DNA of 47,255 nucleotides from an uncultured Prevotella sp. (lineage in GTDB: Bacteria; Bacteroidota; Bacteroidia; Bacteroidales; Bacteroidaceae), in assembly GCA_947174835.1 (NCBI GenBank), contig CAMWKM010000004.1, positions 1 to 47,255 of the forward strand. The letters run 5' to 3'. The stretch's first letter is position 1. The number at the start of each line of letters is the position of its first letter. Both the position numbers and the translations under genes were made by a program. Of this stretch, positions 29,002-39,497 are shown one piece after another. The notes below the pieces were generated by a model. That model worked only from the letters and a program-made list of their open reading frames with translations, did not search any database and had not been told where the DNA came from.

Positions 29002-30675
29002 ATGAAGAAACTATATATAAATAAGGTATTAGGAGCGTTCTTCTTTTCCGCTGCAATGCTTGGAATGACAGCCTGCAACGACAAGTTGGATGAACTTCCC
29101 GACAACCGAACAGACGTAAACAGTCCGGAGAAAATAGCACAGTTGCTCACATCCGGCTATCCGGAGTCCAGCCCTGCGGAGATTTGCGAGCTTTACGGAG
29201 ACAACTTCGTCGACAACAACGTATGTGTTCCCGGTGCTCACAAGGATGCCGATGCCAAGTTTCAGGAGGAGGCTTACAAGTGGGAGGATATCCGCAACTA
29301 CTCCACCGGTGACGACGATACGCCCTATCAGGTATGGGAAGCCTACTACAAAGGCATCGCTGTCTGCAACCATGCCATAGATGCCATGAAGAAGATGAGC
29401 GACGATCCCGCTCGCGACATTCGTCTCTCCGCTTACTGGGGTGAGGCTCATGTGCTCCGCGCATACCTCCACTTCGTCCTTGTCAACGTGTTTGCAGAGT
29501 CATATCAGGACGATGCAGCCAACGAGGAGCACAAGGGCATACCATACGTCACAAAGTCGGAGACCGTTGTCAATGTGGATTACTCCTCAAATGAGTTCCT
29601 GCATAACATCAAGGATACATACGCCCTTATCGAGAAAGACATCGTTGAAGGCATTGACCTCATCAAGGATGCAGCCTACTCCGTGCCGGCATATCATTTC
29701 AACAAGCGTGCCGCAAACGCCTTTGCCGCCCGTTTCTACCTCTTCACCCGCCAATATGAGAAGGCTCTCTTTTATGCCGATGAAGCATTGAAGGTGTCGA
29801 CACTTCGCAACTGGGCCATCCTGAATACCAATACCATTGAGACCTGTCTCCGTGGCTACAACGATGAGACCCTCACCTGCAACTACCTCATTCAGTCGAC
29901 ATACTCCACGCAGGACCGTATGCTCTCGGCATGTCGCTATGCCATCAACGACGGAAATGCCTCATGGGGCGTAGAGTCTACAAAGGACGTTATCTATGAG
30001 AGCGGCCCTTGCTGGTCGAACCGTCTCCCTGCGTTCAACGGTAAACTCTACAAATGGAGATCAGGTTCAGAGTATGGCACATGGCTTTTCCGCGTCTACG
30101 AGTATTTTGAATATTCAGACAAGATTGCCGGCATCGGCTGGGTACACATGCTCTATCAGCCGTTGACCGCCGACGAGACCATACTTGTCCGTGCAGAAGC
30201 CAAGCTCTATCTTGACGACAATGCAGGTGCCATCAGCGATCTCTCGCAGTGGGCAGCATCTCATCAGGCTCCCAATCCTCTGACGCTGACACGCATCAAG
30301 AATTTCTATGCAGGCAAGAATGCAACCAAATATGCCGGCGACATCAACCCCGACAAGATGGGCTTCGAGAAGATTCTCGCAGACGACGATCTCTCCGTGC
30401 TCTATTGCATCCTGCACTTCCGTCGCGTTGAGACCCATTATGAGGGCCTCCGCTGGTTCGACATCAAGCGCTACGGCATCAACATCAGACACGTCTACCG
30501 CAATGCACTTGACCTCAATGCTACTGCCGACGAACTGAGATACGACGATCCTCGCCGTGTGTTCCAGATTCCTACCAACGTCATCAATGCCGGTTATCCT
30601 GCCACAGACAGAACACCGTTGATAAAGGATGCCAACGATGAGTCCATACAGAATCCAACTCTCGTTACAGATTAA
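29002..30675 (+). CDS. RagB/SusD family nutrient uptake outer membrane lipoprotein
   Basis: Lipobox GMTACND; SusD-like HVLRAYLHFVLVNVFAESY, FDIKRYGI, FQIPTNVINAG. Confidence 0.95.
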   Translation: MKKLYINKVLGAFFFSAAMLGMTACNDKLDELPDNRTDVNSPEKIAQLLTSGYPESSPAEICELYGDNFVDNNVCVPGAHKDADAKFQEEAYKWEDIRNYSTGDDDTPYQVWEAYYKGIAVCNHAIDAMKKMSDDPARDIRLSAYWGEAHVLRAYLHFVLVNVFAESYQDDAANEEHKGIPYVTKSETVVNVDYSSNEFLHNIKDTYALIEKDIVEGIDLIKDAAYSVPAYHFNKRAANAFAARFYLFTRQYEKALFYADEALKVSTLRNWAILNTNTIETCLRGYNDETLTCNYLIQSTYSTQDRMLSACRYAINDGNASWGVESTKDVIYESGPCWSNRLPAFNGKLYKWRSGSEYGTWLFRVYEYFEYSDKIAGIGWVHMLYQPLTADETILVRAEAKLYLDDNAGAISDLSQWAASHQAPNPLTLTRIKNFYAGKNATKYAGDINPDKMGFEKILADDDLSVLYCILHFRRVETHYEGLRWFDIKRYGINIRHVYRNALDLNATADELRYDDPRRVFQIPTNVINAGYPATDRTPLIKDANDESIQNPTLVTD

Positions 30676-30696
30676 ACAATAAAGAGGAAAGACAAA

Positions 30697-31965
30697 ATGA
30701 AGAATTATTCCAGATATATCATTCTCGGTCTCTTTGCAGGAGCTATGGCAGCCTGCTCCAGCGACGATGATTTCACAGAATCTATCTACGACACCAACAT
30801 ACCGGTGTACGACGAGACCGCAGCAACATATCCTTTCGACAAATGGATATACGACAACTTCACTGAGCCGTACAACGTGCAGATTCAGTACAAGTTCAAC
30901 TTCAACGCCTCTGACATGGACTTCCAGTTGTCACCGGCCGAGTACAATCGCTCACAGCTTCTCAGCCATTTCGTGCGCCATCTGTTCTACGATGTATATA
31001 CAGAGTGCCGTCCGGCTGACGAAGAGAACAAGGAGAACTTCATGAAGAAATACGGTCCGCGCCTGTTCCACTACATCGGTTCTTCCGGTTATTCTCCCTC
31101 TACGGGCACCGAAGTCCTCGGTACAGCCTCCGGCGGCGTGAAGATTACCCTTTACAACGTCAATGAGATGAAGCCCTACTCAGAGTCAGTGGAATATACT
31201 TCCGAAGACATTGACCAACTCAATGACCGCTATTTCCACACCATGCACCACGAGTTCTCGCACATCCTTCACCAGACAAAGTCATATCCCGTGACTTTCG
31301 GACAGGTGACTTCAGGCACATACGACGCCAGCAACTGGCAGGATCGCGACTCTACCACCACGCATCGCCTCGGCTATGTCACCCACTATGCGTCGTCTGC
31401 CAACACCGAAGACTTCGTAGAGGTGCTCTCTTGCATCATCACCGACACGGAATGGCGCTGGATGCACCGCCTCATCTCGGCCACGGTCAACGGTATGTGC
31501 AACGGTGACAAGGAGCAAATCCTTGACTTTGTCAACTCCCTTGGCATCAAGGATGTAGACGATCCCAATGCCCACTGGAACAATTTTGCCGTTTACACCG
31601 AGAGTGAGTACAACAGTGAAACAGGAAAGTACGAAGAGACAGGCAACAAAGTCCTTGACATCTACCGCAGCAACGAGACCGTTATCAATAAGGAATACAC
31701 GGCATACGTGGCACAATACAAGTACACCCTGTACAAGCAGTACAACAGTTTCAAGAGGTTCCTGAACGATGTCACCGTCAGCAGCCAAATGTCAAACGTC
31801 GGCATCAACGCCATGTTGAAGAAAATAAGCATTGCAACATCATGGTACAAGGAGAACTGGCAGTTTGACATCTATCAGATTCGCCGCGAACTGGCTAAGC
31901 GTCAGGCAGGAATCAATGACTATATCCATGACAAGAGTCAGGTCGTAATTTATGACTATCAGTAA
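30697..31965 (+). CDS. zinc metallopeptidase-like lipoprotein associated with SusCD (substrate import-associated type)
   Basis: Lipobox MAACSSDDD; HExxH motif HHEFSHILHQ. Confidence 0.85.
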   Translation: MKNYSRYIILGLFAGAMAACSSDDDFTESIYDTNIPVYDETAATYPFDKWIYDNFTEPYNVQIQYKFNFNASDMDFQLSPAEYNRSQLLSHFVRHLFYDVYTECRPADEENKENFMKKYGPRLFHYIGSSGYSPSTGTEVLGTASGGVKITLYNVNEMKPYSESVEYTSEDIDQLNDRYFHTMHHEFSHILHQTKSYPVTFGQVTSGTYDASNWQDRDSTTTHRLGYVTHYASSANTEDFVEVLSCIITDTEWRWMHRLISATVNGMCNGDKEQILDFVNSLGIKDVDDPNAHWNNFAVYTESEYNSETGKYEETGNKVLDIYRSNETVINKEYTAYVAQYKYTLYKQYNSFKRFLNDVTVSSQMSNVGINAMLKKISIATSWYKENWQFDIYQIRRELAKRQAGINDYIHDKSQVVIYDYQ

Positions 31966-31994
31966 CCGATACGCGAACGAAAACAAAAAGAATG

Positions 31995-33320
31995 ACAATG
32001 AAAAAATATATGATTTTCCGCGCGGCTGTCGCAATTCTGCTTCCGAGCGTCATGATGACCTCCTGCAAATTTGAGGAAGACGACTATTTCCCCGAAAGCG
32101 CAGCACTGCGTATTGAGAAGACAGCAAAAGAGATAAAGGCTAAACTCTGCGCTCCGTCTGCCGACGGAGAATATGGCTGGGTCATGCAGACATTCGTGGC
32201 CGGCAACGACTCCTCCAAGTTTGAGGGCTTCAATCTCTTTGCCAAGTTCTACGAAAACGGTAAGGTGCTCCTTGCCAGCGACCACCGTTATCTCCGTGAC
32301 GGAAACGCCAACCAGTACACCGAATCAACTTCTCTCTATGAGATGCTTCAGGAAGAGGGTCCGGTTCTCGCCTTCAACTCGTGGAACGACGTGCTCACTC
32401 CGCTGTCTGATCCCGTCAGCCCGGCCAATGCTCCCGAAGCTTTGGTCAAGGACGGTGTGGGACTTGGCGGTGATAACAACTTTGTAGTCATGAGCTACAG
32501 CGACGATGTCATCCGCCTTCGCGGTGAACGCCACCGTGCCATGAGCCGTCTCATCCGCTGCGATCGCCCGTGGGAGCAGTACATTGCCGACGTAAAGGAA
32601 CTGAAAGCAAAGATTACCAGCACCCTGATGCCCGGCCATTACTACATCGTCAACGAGACAGACACGCTGTATATGAAGAATCTCCGTGGCGGTGCAACCG
32701 TCGTGGGTGACCGTCTCAACTATCCTGCAAACTATACAGAGAAAGCCCTTGTCTTCACTCCTACAGGTATTTCTATGGAGGGCGGCATTGATTTCGTCGT
32801 TACGGAAGACGAGACGAAGCTCGTTTCCGGTGACAGTCTCCAGATTGTAGCCATGTGGGATCAGTACATTGTCGACCGCACCACGATATGGAACATTGAC
32901 AAAGAGACCTATTCCGACGGCATGAAAACCGTAGTTGATCAGATCAACACGGAAATTAAAAAGCACAATACGGCCTGGAGTGTAGCAGAGATCGGTCTCG
33001 GAAAATCATCCGGTGCCAATACCGTCAAAGGTATTGTCATTACATTCTATACCAACGCAGCGAAGACAAAGACAAATACCGTAGGTATAGAAGTGACATC
33101 CGAGCGCGTCGGATTCGGTAAGATTGCGCTTTCCGTAGCAGACGCTCCGGTTGTCGACAAGAATATGCAGACCGTAGCAAAGAAAGCCGCCAATATGCCG
33201 GAACTTGCAAAAGCGTTCGCTACAGAGATAGCAGGAACATACGATATCACTCCCGATAACTATTTCATGCCTTCCGGAGCGACGTTTACTGACGGAAACA
33301 AAACCCTTGTGTTGAAATAA
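31995..33320 (+). CDS. DUF4302-like lipoprotein
   Basis: Lipobox MMTSCKFEEDDYF; EKTAKEIKAKLCAPSADGEYGWVMQTF; operonic with SusCD. Confidence 0.7.
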   Translation, partial: TMKKYMIFRAAVAILLPSVMMTSCKFEEDDYFPESAALRIEKTAKEIKAKLCAPSADGEYGWVMQTFVAGNDSSKFEGFNLFAKFYENGKVLLASDHRYLRDGNANQYTESTSLYEMLQEEGPVLAFNSWNDVLTPLSDPVSPANAPEALVKDGVGLGGDNNFVVMSYSDDVIRLRGERHRAMSRLIRCDRPWEQYIADVKELKAKITSTLMPGHYYIVNETDTLYMKNLRGGATVVGDRLNYPANYTEKALVFTPTGISMEGGIDFVVTEDETKLVSGDSLQIVAMWDQYIVDRTTIWNIDKETYSDGMKTVVDQINTEIKKHNTAWSVAEIGLGKSSGANTVKGIVITFYTNAAKTKTNTVGIEVTSERVGFGKIALSVADAPVVDKNMQTVAKKAANMPELAKAFATEIAGTYDITPDNYFMPSGATFTDGNKTLVLK

Positions 33321-33359
33321 ATTATAATTTCTATTTTCTATTAATTAATTTTTTAAACG

Positions 33360-36056
33360 ATGAAGAAAGTTTTACTTCTCGCTGCTGCCGTACTTACCAT
33401 CGGCACAGCAACAGCCCAACTTGGGCTGAACGGTACTTTCGGAAAGCCCGTAAGCAACGCTCTCCACAAAGTGCTTGATGCAGTCAAAATCGATTCTCAG
33501 GACATCCGTGAGGCTAAGACTGCCAAAGTTGCCCGTGTCGGTTCTACCGAAGAAATGAAGGCCGTGGCAAAAGACATTAAGCCTGCCTTCGAGGGTGTTG
33601 CCGCTCCCGTTAAGCAGATTTCTTTATCAGGAGAATTTGTCCTTGCTCCTGAAAAGGCAGAGTTTATGAAGAAAATTGCTGCAAAGGCTCCTGCCATGAT
33701 AGGCGAGAAATATAACGCCAAGTGTGCTGTCTACCAACAGGGGGGATGGTATTGGTCAAACCCTTACATCATGGAGACGTTCGCTTATGAATCGGAAGGT
33801 GTGGAATACGCTTATATGATAGACGTCATTCCTGACAATTTCTCTGGTTGGGGAGTTCCTGCGTCGTACACATACAAAGAAAATGGTGATGGTACAACTG
33901 CAATCACCATCGCTCCACAGTGGATGGGAACGGAGCAAAATCTTGACATTTTTTTCCTTGACTACTCTGACCTCAGAAATGGCGGTGACGGTACTGTCAA
34001 GATGACTCTTGCTGCCGATGGCAATATCACATTTGATAATCCAGGTCATGTCGTAGGATATTACGCTACTCCTGCAGAGGAAGGTTATGACATTCTTACA
34101 CAAGGAGAGCCTCCATTCGTTCCCGAAAACATTGCAGGTGCTGTTGAACAGTGCCAGCAGGTAACATATACACTTCCTGAGCCTGATACTTTTGTGTCAG
34201 AGGTTGTATATACAGGCAAGGGATATGATGCAGGCGAAAAGACCAATGCCACTTGGGAGATGCAAATGGGTAAGGCAAAGGATAATGTAAATGTTATCCG
34301 TGATCTTGTGCCAAGTGTTACTGAAGATACAGGCATTCCTACAGACGTAGAGTACACCGTAGAGGGCGACAAGATTATCATACAGCCACAGAAGGTCGGT
34401 ATGTATAAGAGTTACTACCTTTACATCTTCGACTGGGATAGTGAGGATGGCACAATCACCCTTACAAAGGACGCTCAGGGTCATATCACAACACCTGAGG
34501 ATCTTACTATCGTAATCGGTGCATTCGCCACAGATGCATATACATCAGACTACTCAAGCGATGACTATCTTGGTTATTGGACACGTACAGAGGGTGTTGT
34601 TTACTATGCTGAGGATCAGGAAATCCCCAACCCTGCACCCGAAGTAATGTACGAGCCTGGCTACACAGCACTCCACGTTGGTATCTCAGAGAATGGCTAT
34701 ACATTGTATAATACATTGACTATCCTTCCTGGATATGCTGAGATTCCATACCTTAACACAACTGTTGACGAGGCAACATCTTGGTCTTGGGAAGTTTGTG
34801 ATAGTATCTATGATGCCGAGACCAAAACCTATTCTGCAGGCACTCCTGTTACAGGCACTGGTAAAAACTTCTCTTTCCTAACAGAAGGATCTGCAGAGTT
34901 CGGTGCTCCTGTACTTACAGGCGCAAATGGTGAACTCGTTTCTGCTCCATACACATGGGGTATATCTGAAAATGGATTCCCCTATCAGACTGTCGGTGAC
35001 TATATCGGAAGCTACTCAAGCGCATCTGCCGGTCAGTACACTGCAAGCGTATGCAACCCTGCAAACAAATTAGCATATTACTCTGCTCTTGGAACTCCCG
35101 ATGTCAATGCAAATGGTCTGGACGTCTCTACTATCTACACATATCAAGGCAAGCCTGCCGCTCCTCTCTTCTTCACTGGTTTGAGCCTTCTTGTAAAAGA
35201 CTTCACTGCACAGGCCGATTTCAATCTTACTGCCCGTATTGTCAAGGCTACGCGTTCTGCTTCTGGCCGTACCACATTCGGTGAGACAATCGCTTATGCT
35301 GACGCTACAGCCGAGAACGTAAATACAATAAGCGGCAGCGCTCTTTCTTTCATCAACTTCAACGACATGTATGTGCTTGATGAGGATGAGATGAGCCAGA
35401 CAATCGACCACCTCTTCATTGACGAGAGCTTCGCAATTGTCTTTGATAACTGGAACAATGGCACATTCTCATGTATGCCTTATGGTGAGTACAACTACAA
35501 TGCTAACGGTTTCTCAAACATCTTGTTTGAGCAGGCTGCCGCACCTGGTTCTCTGTACTCTTTCACAAACAACTACGCACACCTTTGCGTCGGCTTCAAT
35601 GATGCAGCTTATGGTTACCTGCATACAACCTCTGCAACCAATTTCACTGCCCTTGCTGCCGGTGAGGAGTTCACTATCTCTGTTGATGATGCTATGCTCC
35701 ACAGCGTCAATGAGGCTGGTGAGTCATCAGCACGCGTATTCGCGAGCGATGATTGCCCCGAGTGGATCACCCTTAGCGTAGCCAATGTCAACGAGAAGGC
35801 TACGGCTTTCGACATCAAGGTTACTGTTGAGAAGAACGAAGGTGCAGCACGTGAGGCTAAGTTCTACATCTATCAGGAGGGTGCCAAGATTGATGTTACC
35901 GTCAGCCAGACTGGCGATAGCGATGTCAATACCGGCATCAATGGTGTAAACGCAGACAAGGCTTCTGCTCCCCGCTACAATGCAGCAGGCCAGCGCGTCA
36001 ACACCAATGCAAAGGGAATTGTCATCTCTAATGGCAAGAAGCAGATTGCAAAATAA
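33360..36056 (+). CDS. secreted protein with BACON-like domain and Prevotella-type C-terminal sorting sequence
   Basis: Signal peptide; CPEWITLSVANVNEKATAFDIKVTVEKNEGAAREAKFYI..; C-terminus YNAAGQRVNTNAKGIVISNGKKQIAK. Confidence 0.65.
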   Translation: MKKVLLLAAAVLTIGTATAQLGLNGTFGKPVSNALHKVLDAVKIDSQDIREAKTAKVARVGSTEEMKAVAKDIKPAFEGVAAPVKQISLSGEFVLAPEKAEFMKKIAAKAPAMIGEKYNAKCAVYQQGGWYWSNPYIMETFAYESEGVEYAYMIDVIPDNFSGWGVPASYTYKENGDGTTAITIAPQWMGTEQNLDIFFLDYSDLRNGGDGTVKMTLAADGNITFDNPGHVVGYYATPAEEGYDILTQGEPPFVPENIAGAVEQCQQVTYTLPEPDTFVSEVVYTGKGYDAGEKTNATWEMQMGKAKDNVNVIRDLVPSVTEDTGIPTDVEYTVEGDKIIIQPQKVGMYKSYYLYIFDWDSEDGTITLTKDAQGHITTPEDLTIVIGAFATDAYTSDYSSDDYLGYWTRTEGVVYYAEDQEIPNPAPEVMYEPGYTALHVGISENGYTLYNTLTILPGYAEIPYLNTTVDEATSWSWEVCDSIYDAETKTYSAGTPVTGTGKNFSFLTEGSAEFGAPVLTGANGELVSAPYTWGISENGFPYQTVGDYIGSYSSASAGQYTASVCNPANKLAYYSALGTPDVNANGLDVSTIYTYQGKPAAPLFFTGLSLLVKDFTAQADFNLTARIVKATRSASGRTTFGETIAYADATAENVNTISGSALSFINFNDMYVLDEDEMSQTIDHLFIDESFAIVFDNWNNGTFSCMPYGEYNYNANGFSNILFEQAAAPGSLYSFTNNYAHLCVGFNDAAYGYLHTTSATNFTALAAGEEFTISVDDAMLHSVNEAGESSARVFASDDCPEWITLSVANVNEKATAFDIKVTVEKNEGAAREAKFYIYQEGAKIDVTVSQTGDSDVNTGINGVNADKASAPRYNAAGQRVNTNAKGIVISNGKKQIAK

Positions 36057-36095
36057 CAACCGACGGTATAGGTTTCCTATACTTGAACGATAACA

Positions 36096-36134
36096 AAAAG
36101 GTGGCAGGCTCCCGAAAAAAGCCTGTCACCTTTT
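36096..36134 (+). terminator. intrinsic terminator
   Basis: AAAAGGTGGCAGGCT / AGCCTGTCACCTTTT, 15-bp stem with one G-T pair. Confidence 0.85.
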
Positions 36135-36149
36135 ACCGCTTTTAATACT

Positions 36150-38402
36150 ATGATGGTAAAGAAAATCGTATCAATCCTATTCTTTCTTTCCGCCATGATG
36201 ACGGCAGATGCCGTTCCCATGTACCCCCATCCCGTGAAACTCACCCAACCTGACGGCACGGAGATAACGGTAGTAGGTCATGGCGACGAGTATTGCAACT
36301 ACCTTACTACTCAGGATGGCTACACCATCGTGAAGGACGAGGCCGGCTATTTCCGTTATGCGGAGTTGAAAGAGGAAAAACTTGTGGCCACAGACATCGT
36401 TGCCCACGAGCCGGGAATGCGCTCGGCCACGGAGACAACCTATCTGCTCAAAGCCGAAAAGCACCTCGCTCCGGCCAGAAACACCGACCTGAGACCTCTG
36501 CGCACCTTTGAGGGAACGGCATCGAGAAGTGTCGGACACACTGCCGACGACGGCCCTCTGCCGCTCATGCGTCCGAACTTCAACCTCGAAAACTTCCGCG
36601 GCCTGCTCATCCTTGCCAACTATAATGACTGCAAGTTCCGCATGGGCGACGACGGCATCAGGTATGTCTACGAAGGAATGATGAATGAAGAGAACTACAG
36701 GGGCTACAATGACGGTGCGTCGGGCTTCCAGTCTTGCACCGGTTCGCTGTATGATTACTTCAGCGATAACTCCTACGGAGTGTTCGCTCCGAAGTTCGAT
36801 ATTGTGGTTGTCAACGTCAACTACTCCATGTTCGACATGAAGGGCACCGAAAATACATACGCCATTGCCACTGCCGCAGCGCGGGCTGCCGATGCTGCCG
36901 GTGTCGATTTCTCGAAATATGATGCCGACAACGACGGCATGGTCGATATGTTCTACATTGTCTATCCCGGCTATGCCGCCAACTATTCCGGCAATGACTC
37001 CCGCCTGTTGCACGCTCATGCCACGTCGTTAGACTGGCGTAACGTGGTCATCGACGGCAAGCGCCTCGGTCGCTACGCCTGCTCCACGGAGTTGTACGGC
37101 TGGGAATCGCTCGGCCATACCATGCTCAACGGCATCGGCACGATATGCCATGAGTTCTCTCATGTGCTTGGCTACAGCGACCATTACGACACTCACTACA
37201 ACGGTTACGAGCAGCCCGGCGACTGGGACGTGATGGCCGGCGGCAGCTACAACGGCCTGTATGGCAGGACTCCCGCAGGCTACAATGCCTACGAGCGCCT
37301 CACCGGAGGCTTCCTCAATCCCATTGAAATCAGCGGCATGGCAGGCGAAGTGCTCTCGCTGAACGCTCTTGAGATGGAGGCAAGGGCCTATCGCATCAAC
37401 TCTATGCAGGAAAAAGTGTTCTTCCTGATAGAGAATCGTCAGCGCACGAAATGGGATGCCGCCCTTCCGGGCACGGGAATGTTGGTGTGGCGCGTGGACA
37501 GTACATCTACTGCTCCGTGGGACAACAACACCGTAAACGCAACCCAACGCTCGTATTTCAGGCTCGTGCGTGCCAACGGATGGAAGACCGACATGGCCGA
37601 TTCGCAGTCTGATCCCTTCCCGGGAAACACTAATGTGACGCTCATCACCAACACTTCCACGCCTGCCAACCTGAAGACACACGACGGATATAAGTCGCCC
37701 GTGGAGTTGCGCAACATCGTGCAGCAGTATGAGGTCGTCAGTTTCAAGGTCGTCGACCCCGATGCCGACAAGCAGATCCCGGAGGGCGCACTGTTCTATG
37801 AGAGCTTCAACGACTGCGCCGGCACAGGCGGCAATGATGGAATCTTCGATGCTACCATGTCGGCTTCGCGTCTCTTTACCGACAACGACGGCTGGACTAC
37901 GACCAAACCCTTCGGTGCTTTGGAGTGCGCCTTCTTCGGTTCGGCCACCCAAAACGGTGCCGCCACGACTCCGGCCCTTGAGCTTGAAGACGGAAAATCA
38001 TACACTTTATCCTTCAAGGTGGCTCCCTACGAGGGCGACGGAACGCGACTTGCCATAGCAGTCACCACCGGTGATGCCCTGATTGTCGACGATGCCGCAG
38101 CAGACAGTGAGCCGTCACAGACCGTGACGATGGACATGGAGGGTGGAAAATGGAACGAATGTAGCCTGACGCTGACAGGAACAGGCAAGTGCAACCTCCG
38201 TTTCCGCGGTGCCACAGGTCCGGTGAAGCGTTTCTTCCTCGACGAGGTTCTGCTCGTAGAGAAGATACCGACAGGCATCACGGAGCTTCCCGTCATGTCT
38301 CCTGCACAGCGCAACAACACCATCTACAACCTTTCCGGCCAGCGCGTAGGCAACGATTGGAAGGGCATCAGAATCGTAAACGGCAAGAAGACAATCAAGT
38401 AG
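36150..38402 (+). CDS. M6 family metalloprotease domain protein with C-terminal sorting sequence
   Basis: GTICHEFSHVLGYSDHYDTHYNGYEQPGDWDVMAGGSY; C-terminus YNLSGQRVGNDWKGIRIVNGKKTIK. Confidence 0.92.
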   Translation: MMVKKIVSILFFLSAMMTADAVPMYPHPVKLTQPDGTEITVVGHGDEYCNYLTTQDGYTIVKDEAGYFRYAELKEEKLVATDIVAHEPGMRSATETTYLLKAEKHLAPARNTDLRPLRTFEGTASRSVGHTADDGPLPLMRPNFNLENFRGLLILANYNDCKFRMGDDGIRYVYEGMMNEENYRGYNDGASGFQSCTGSLYDYFSDNSYGVFAPKFDIVVVNVNYSMFDMKGTENTYAIATAAARAADAAGVDFSKYDADNDGMVDMFYIVYPGYAANYSGNDSRLLHAHATSLDWRNVVIDGKRLGRYACSTELYGWESLGHTMLNGIGTICHEFSHVLGYSDHYDTHYNGYEQPGDWDVMAGGSYNGLYGRTPAGYNAYERLTGGFLNPIEISGMAGEVLSLNALEMEARAYRINSMQEKVFFLIENRQRTKWDAALPGTGMLVWRVDSTSTAPWDNNTVNATQRSYFRLVRANGWKTDMADSQSDPFPGNTNVTLITNTSTPANLKTHDGYKSPVELRNIVQQYEVVSFKVVDPDADKQIPEGALFYESFNDCAGTGGNDGIFDATMSASRLFTDNDGWTTTKPFGALECAFFGSATQNGAATTPALELEDGKSYTLSFKVAPYEGDGTRLAIAVTTGDALIVDDAAADSEPSQTVTMDMEGGKWNECSLTLTGTGKCNLRFRGATGPVKRFFLDEVLLVEKIPTGITELPVMSPAQRNNTIYNLSGQRVGNDWKGIRIVNGKKTIK

Positions 38403-38508
38403 CAAGACATCATCTGCCGACAAAAAGACTTCAAAAGAGGGTATGCCGAAATACAGAAATACCGAATCATCCATTTTCAACCTGTAGAACTCGGCCTCTC
38501 GGAATACT

Positions 38509-38560
38509 AAGAAAAAGCCTTTCCTGCACTCTAAACAGAGTTAAGGAAAGGCTTTTTCTT
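38509..38560. terminator. bidirectional intrinsic terminator between convergent units
   Basis: AAGAAAAAGCCTTTCCT / AGGAAAGGCTTTTTCTT, 17-bp perfect stem, with an inner ACTCT/AGAGT stem. Confidence 0.9.
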
Positions 38561-38583
38561 GTTGTGTAATCCGAGGTTGATCC

Positions 38584-38769
38584 TTAATTCTGAAACATCG
38601 GATTCTCTGCTATCACTTGTTTGGCCGGTATCTTGCGTATTGTGTCGTTGGCATCACACACGACGACAGTCTGCCCTCTCAATGCTTTTTCTTGAAGCAT
38701 TCTTTTTTCTGCTATCTCCAAACCGTAACGCAGCTTCTCGTTAAACTCCTGTATCTCCTTATTTGACAT
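38584..38769 (-). CDS. small zeta-toxin partner protein
   Basis: MSNKEIQEFNEKLRYGLEIAEKRMLQEKALRGQTVVVCDANDTIRKIPAKQVIAENP; start overlaps the zeta gene 3' end by 11 nt. Confidence 0.65.
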   Translation of the reverse strand: MSNKEIQEFNEKLRYGLEIAEKRMLQEKALRGQTVVVCDANDTIRKIPAKQVIAENPMFQN

Positions 38770-39334
38770 AACTTTGAATGATTGAATACAACATTTTTTC
38801 ATCTATTATCGTATCGGCATTTCTGCCACCGGAAGCAATTTGCTTACGCGGATTCTCGCTATTGTCGAAAATCACCCATGAGTCAACCTCATTCATAAAC
38901 AGACGAAAAAGATTGCTAATCCCTGCAATATATCTCCGTCTGATTATACTTTCGGGGATATTGTGACCACCATTCTCTACACGTTCTGCTACACGCTGAA
39001 TAGCCAACTCTGGGTTGCGCAGCCAGAAAAAAAGCAGTTTCACACTATATCCCTGCTTCTGTGCATTACGCACAAGATTTATATAGGATTTCGTTGCGAG
39101 TGTGGTTTCAATAGAAAAGGTTACATCTTTGCCTAACAATTCTTCTATACGCTGAAGCATCAGTCGGCCTGCTTCTATTGCAACGCTCTCTGGATTGAAC
39201 GGAGAAAGACCTCTTGCTATCTCATCAGCATTGACAAATTCCCTGCAATCAAGGATTTCAGGTAGTACGGTATAGGAGGCGGTCGTTTTTCCTGCACCAT
39301 TACAACCACTGATAATATATAGGTTCTTACTCAT
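38759..39334 (-). CDS. zeta toxin family / AAA P-loop kinase-like protein
   Basis: YIISGCNGAGKTTAS Walker A, FVNADEIARGLSPF, FSIETTLATKSY, RVENGGHNIPESIIRRRY. Confidence 0.88.
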   Translation of the reverse strand: MSKNLYIISGCNGAGKTTASYTVLPEILDCREFVNADEIARGLSPFNPESVAIEAGRLMLQRIEELLGKDVTFSIETTLATKSYINLVRNAQKQGYSVKLLFFWLRNPELAIQRVAERVENGGHNIPESIIRRRYIAGISNLFRLFMNEVDSWVIFDNSENPRKQIASGGRNADTIIDEKMLYSIIQSYVK

Positions 39335-39497
39335 ATCGGCAGCGAAGTTACAAATAGTTTTTCAGACTTCAGGTATTCTTCCATTAAAAATGTGACTTTT
39401 TAACAAAACAGTCTTTATCAACTGCCTATTAACTATGATTGCCGATCAAGAAAGTATCTATGTCGACTGTTTCCAAGTGTGAATAGTCTTCTGTCGA

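Noticed and set aside
36177-37952. Two long minus-strand ORFs (36177-37019, 37029-37952)
   Set aside because: Antisense to the M6 metalloprotease; arises from codon bias on the sense strand.
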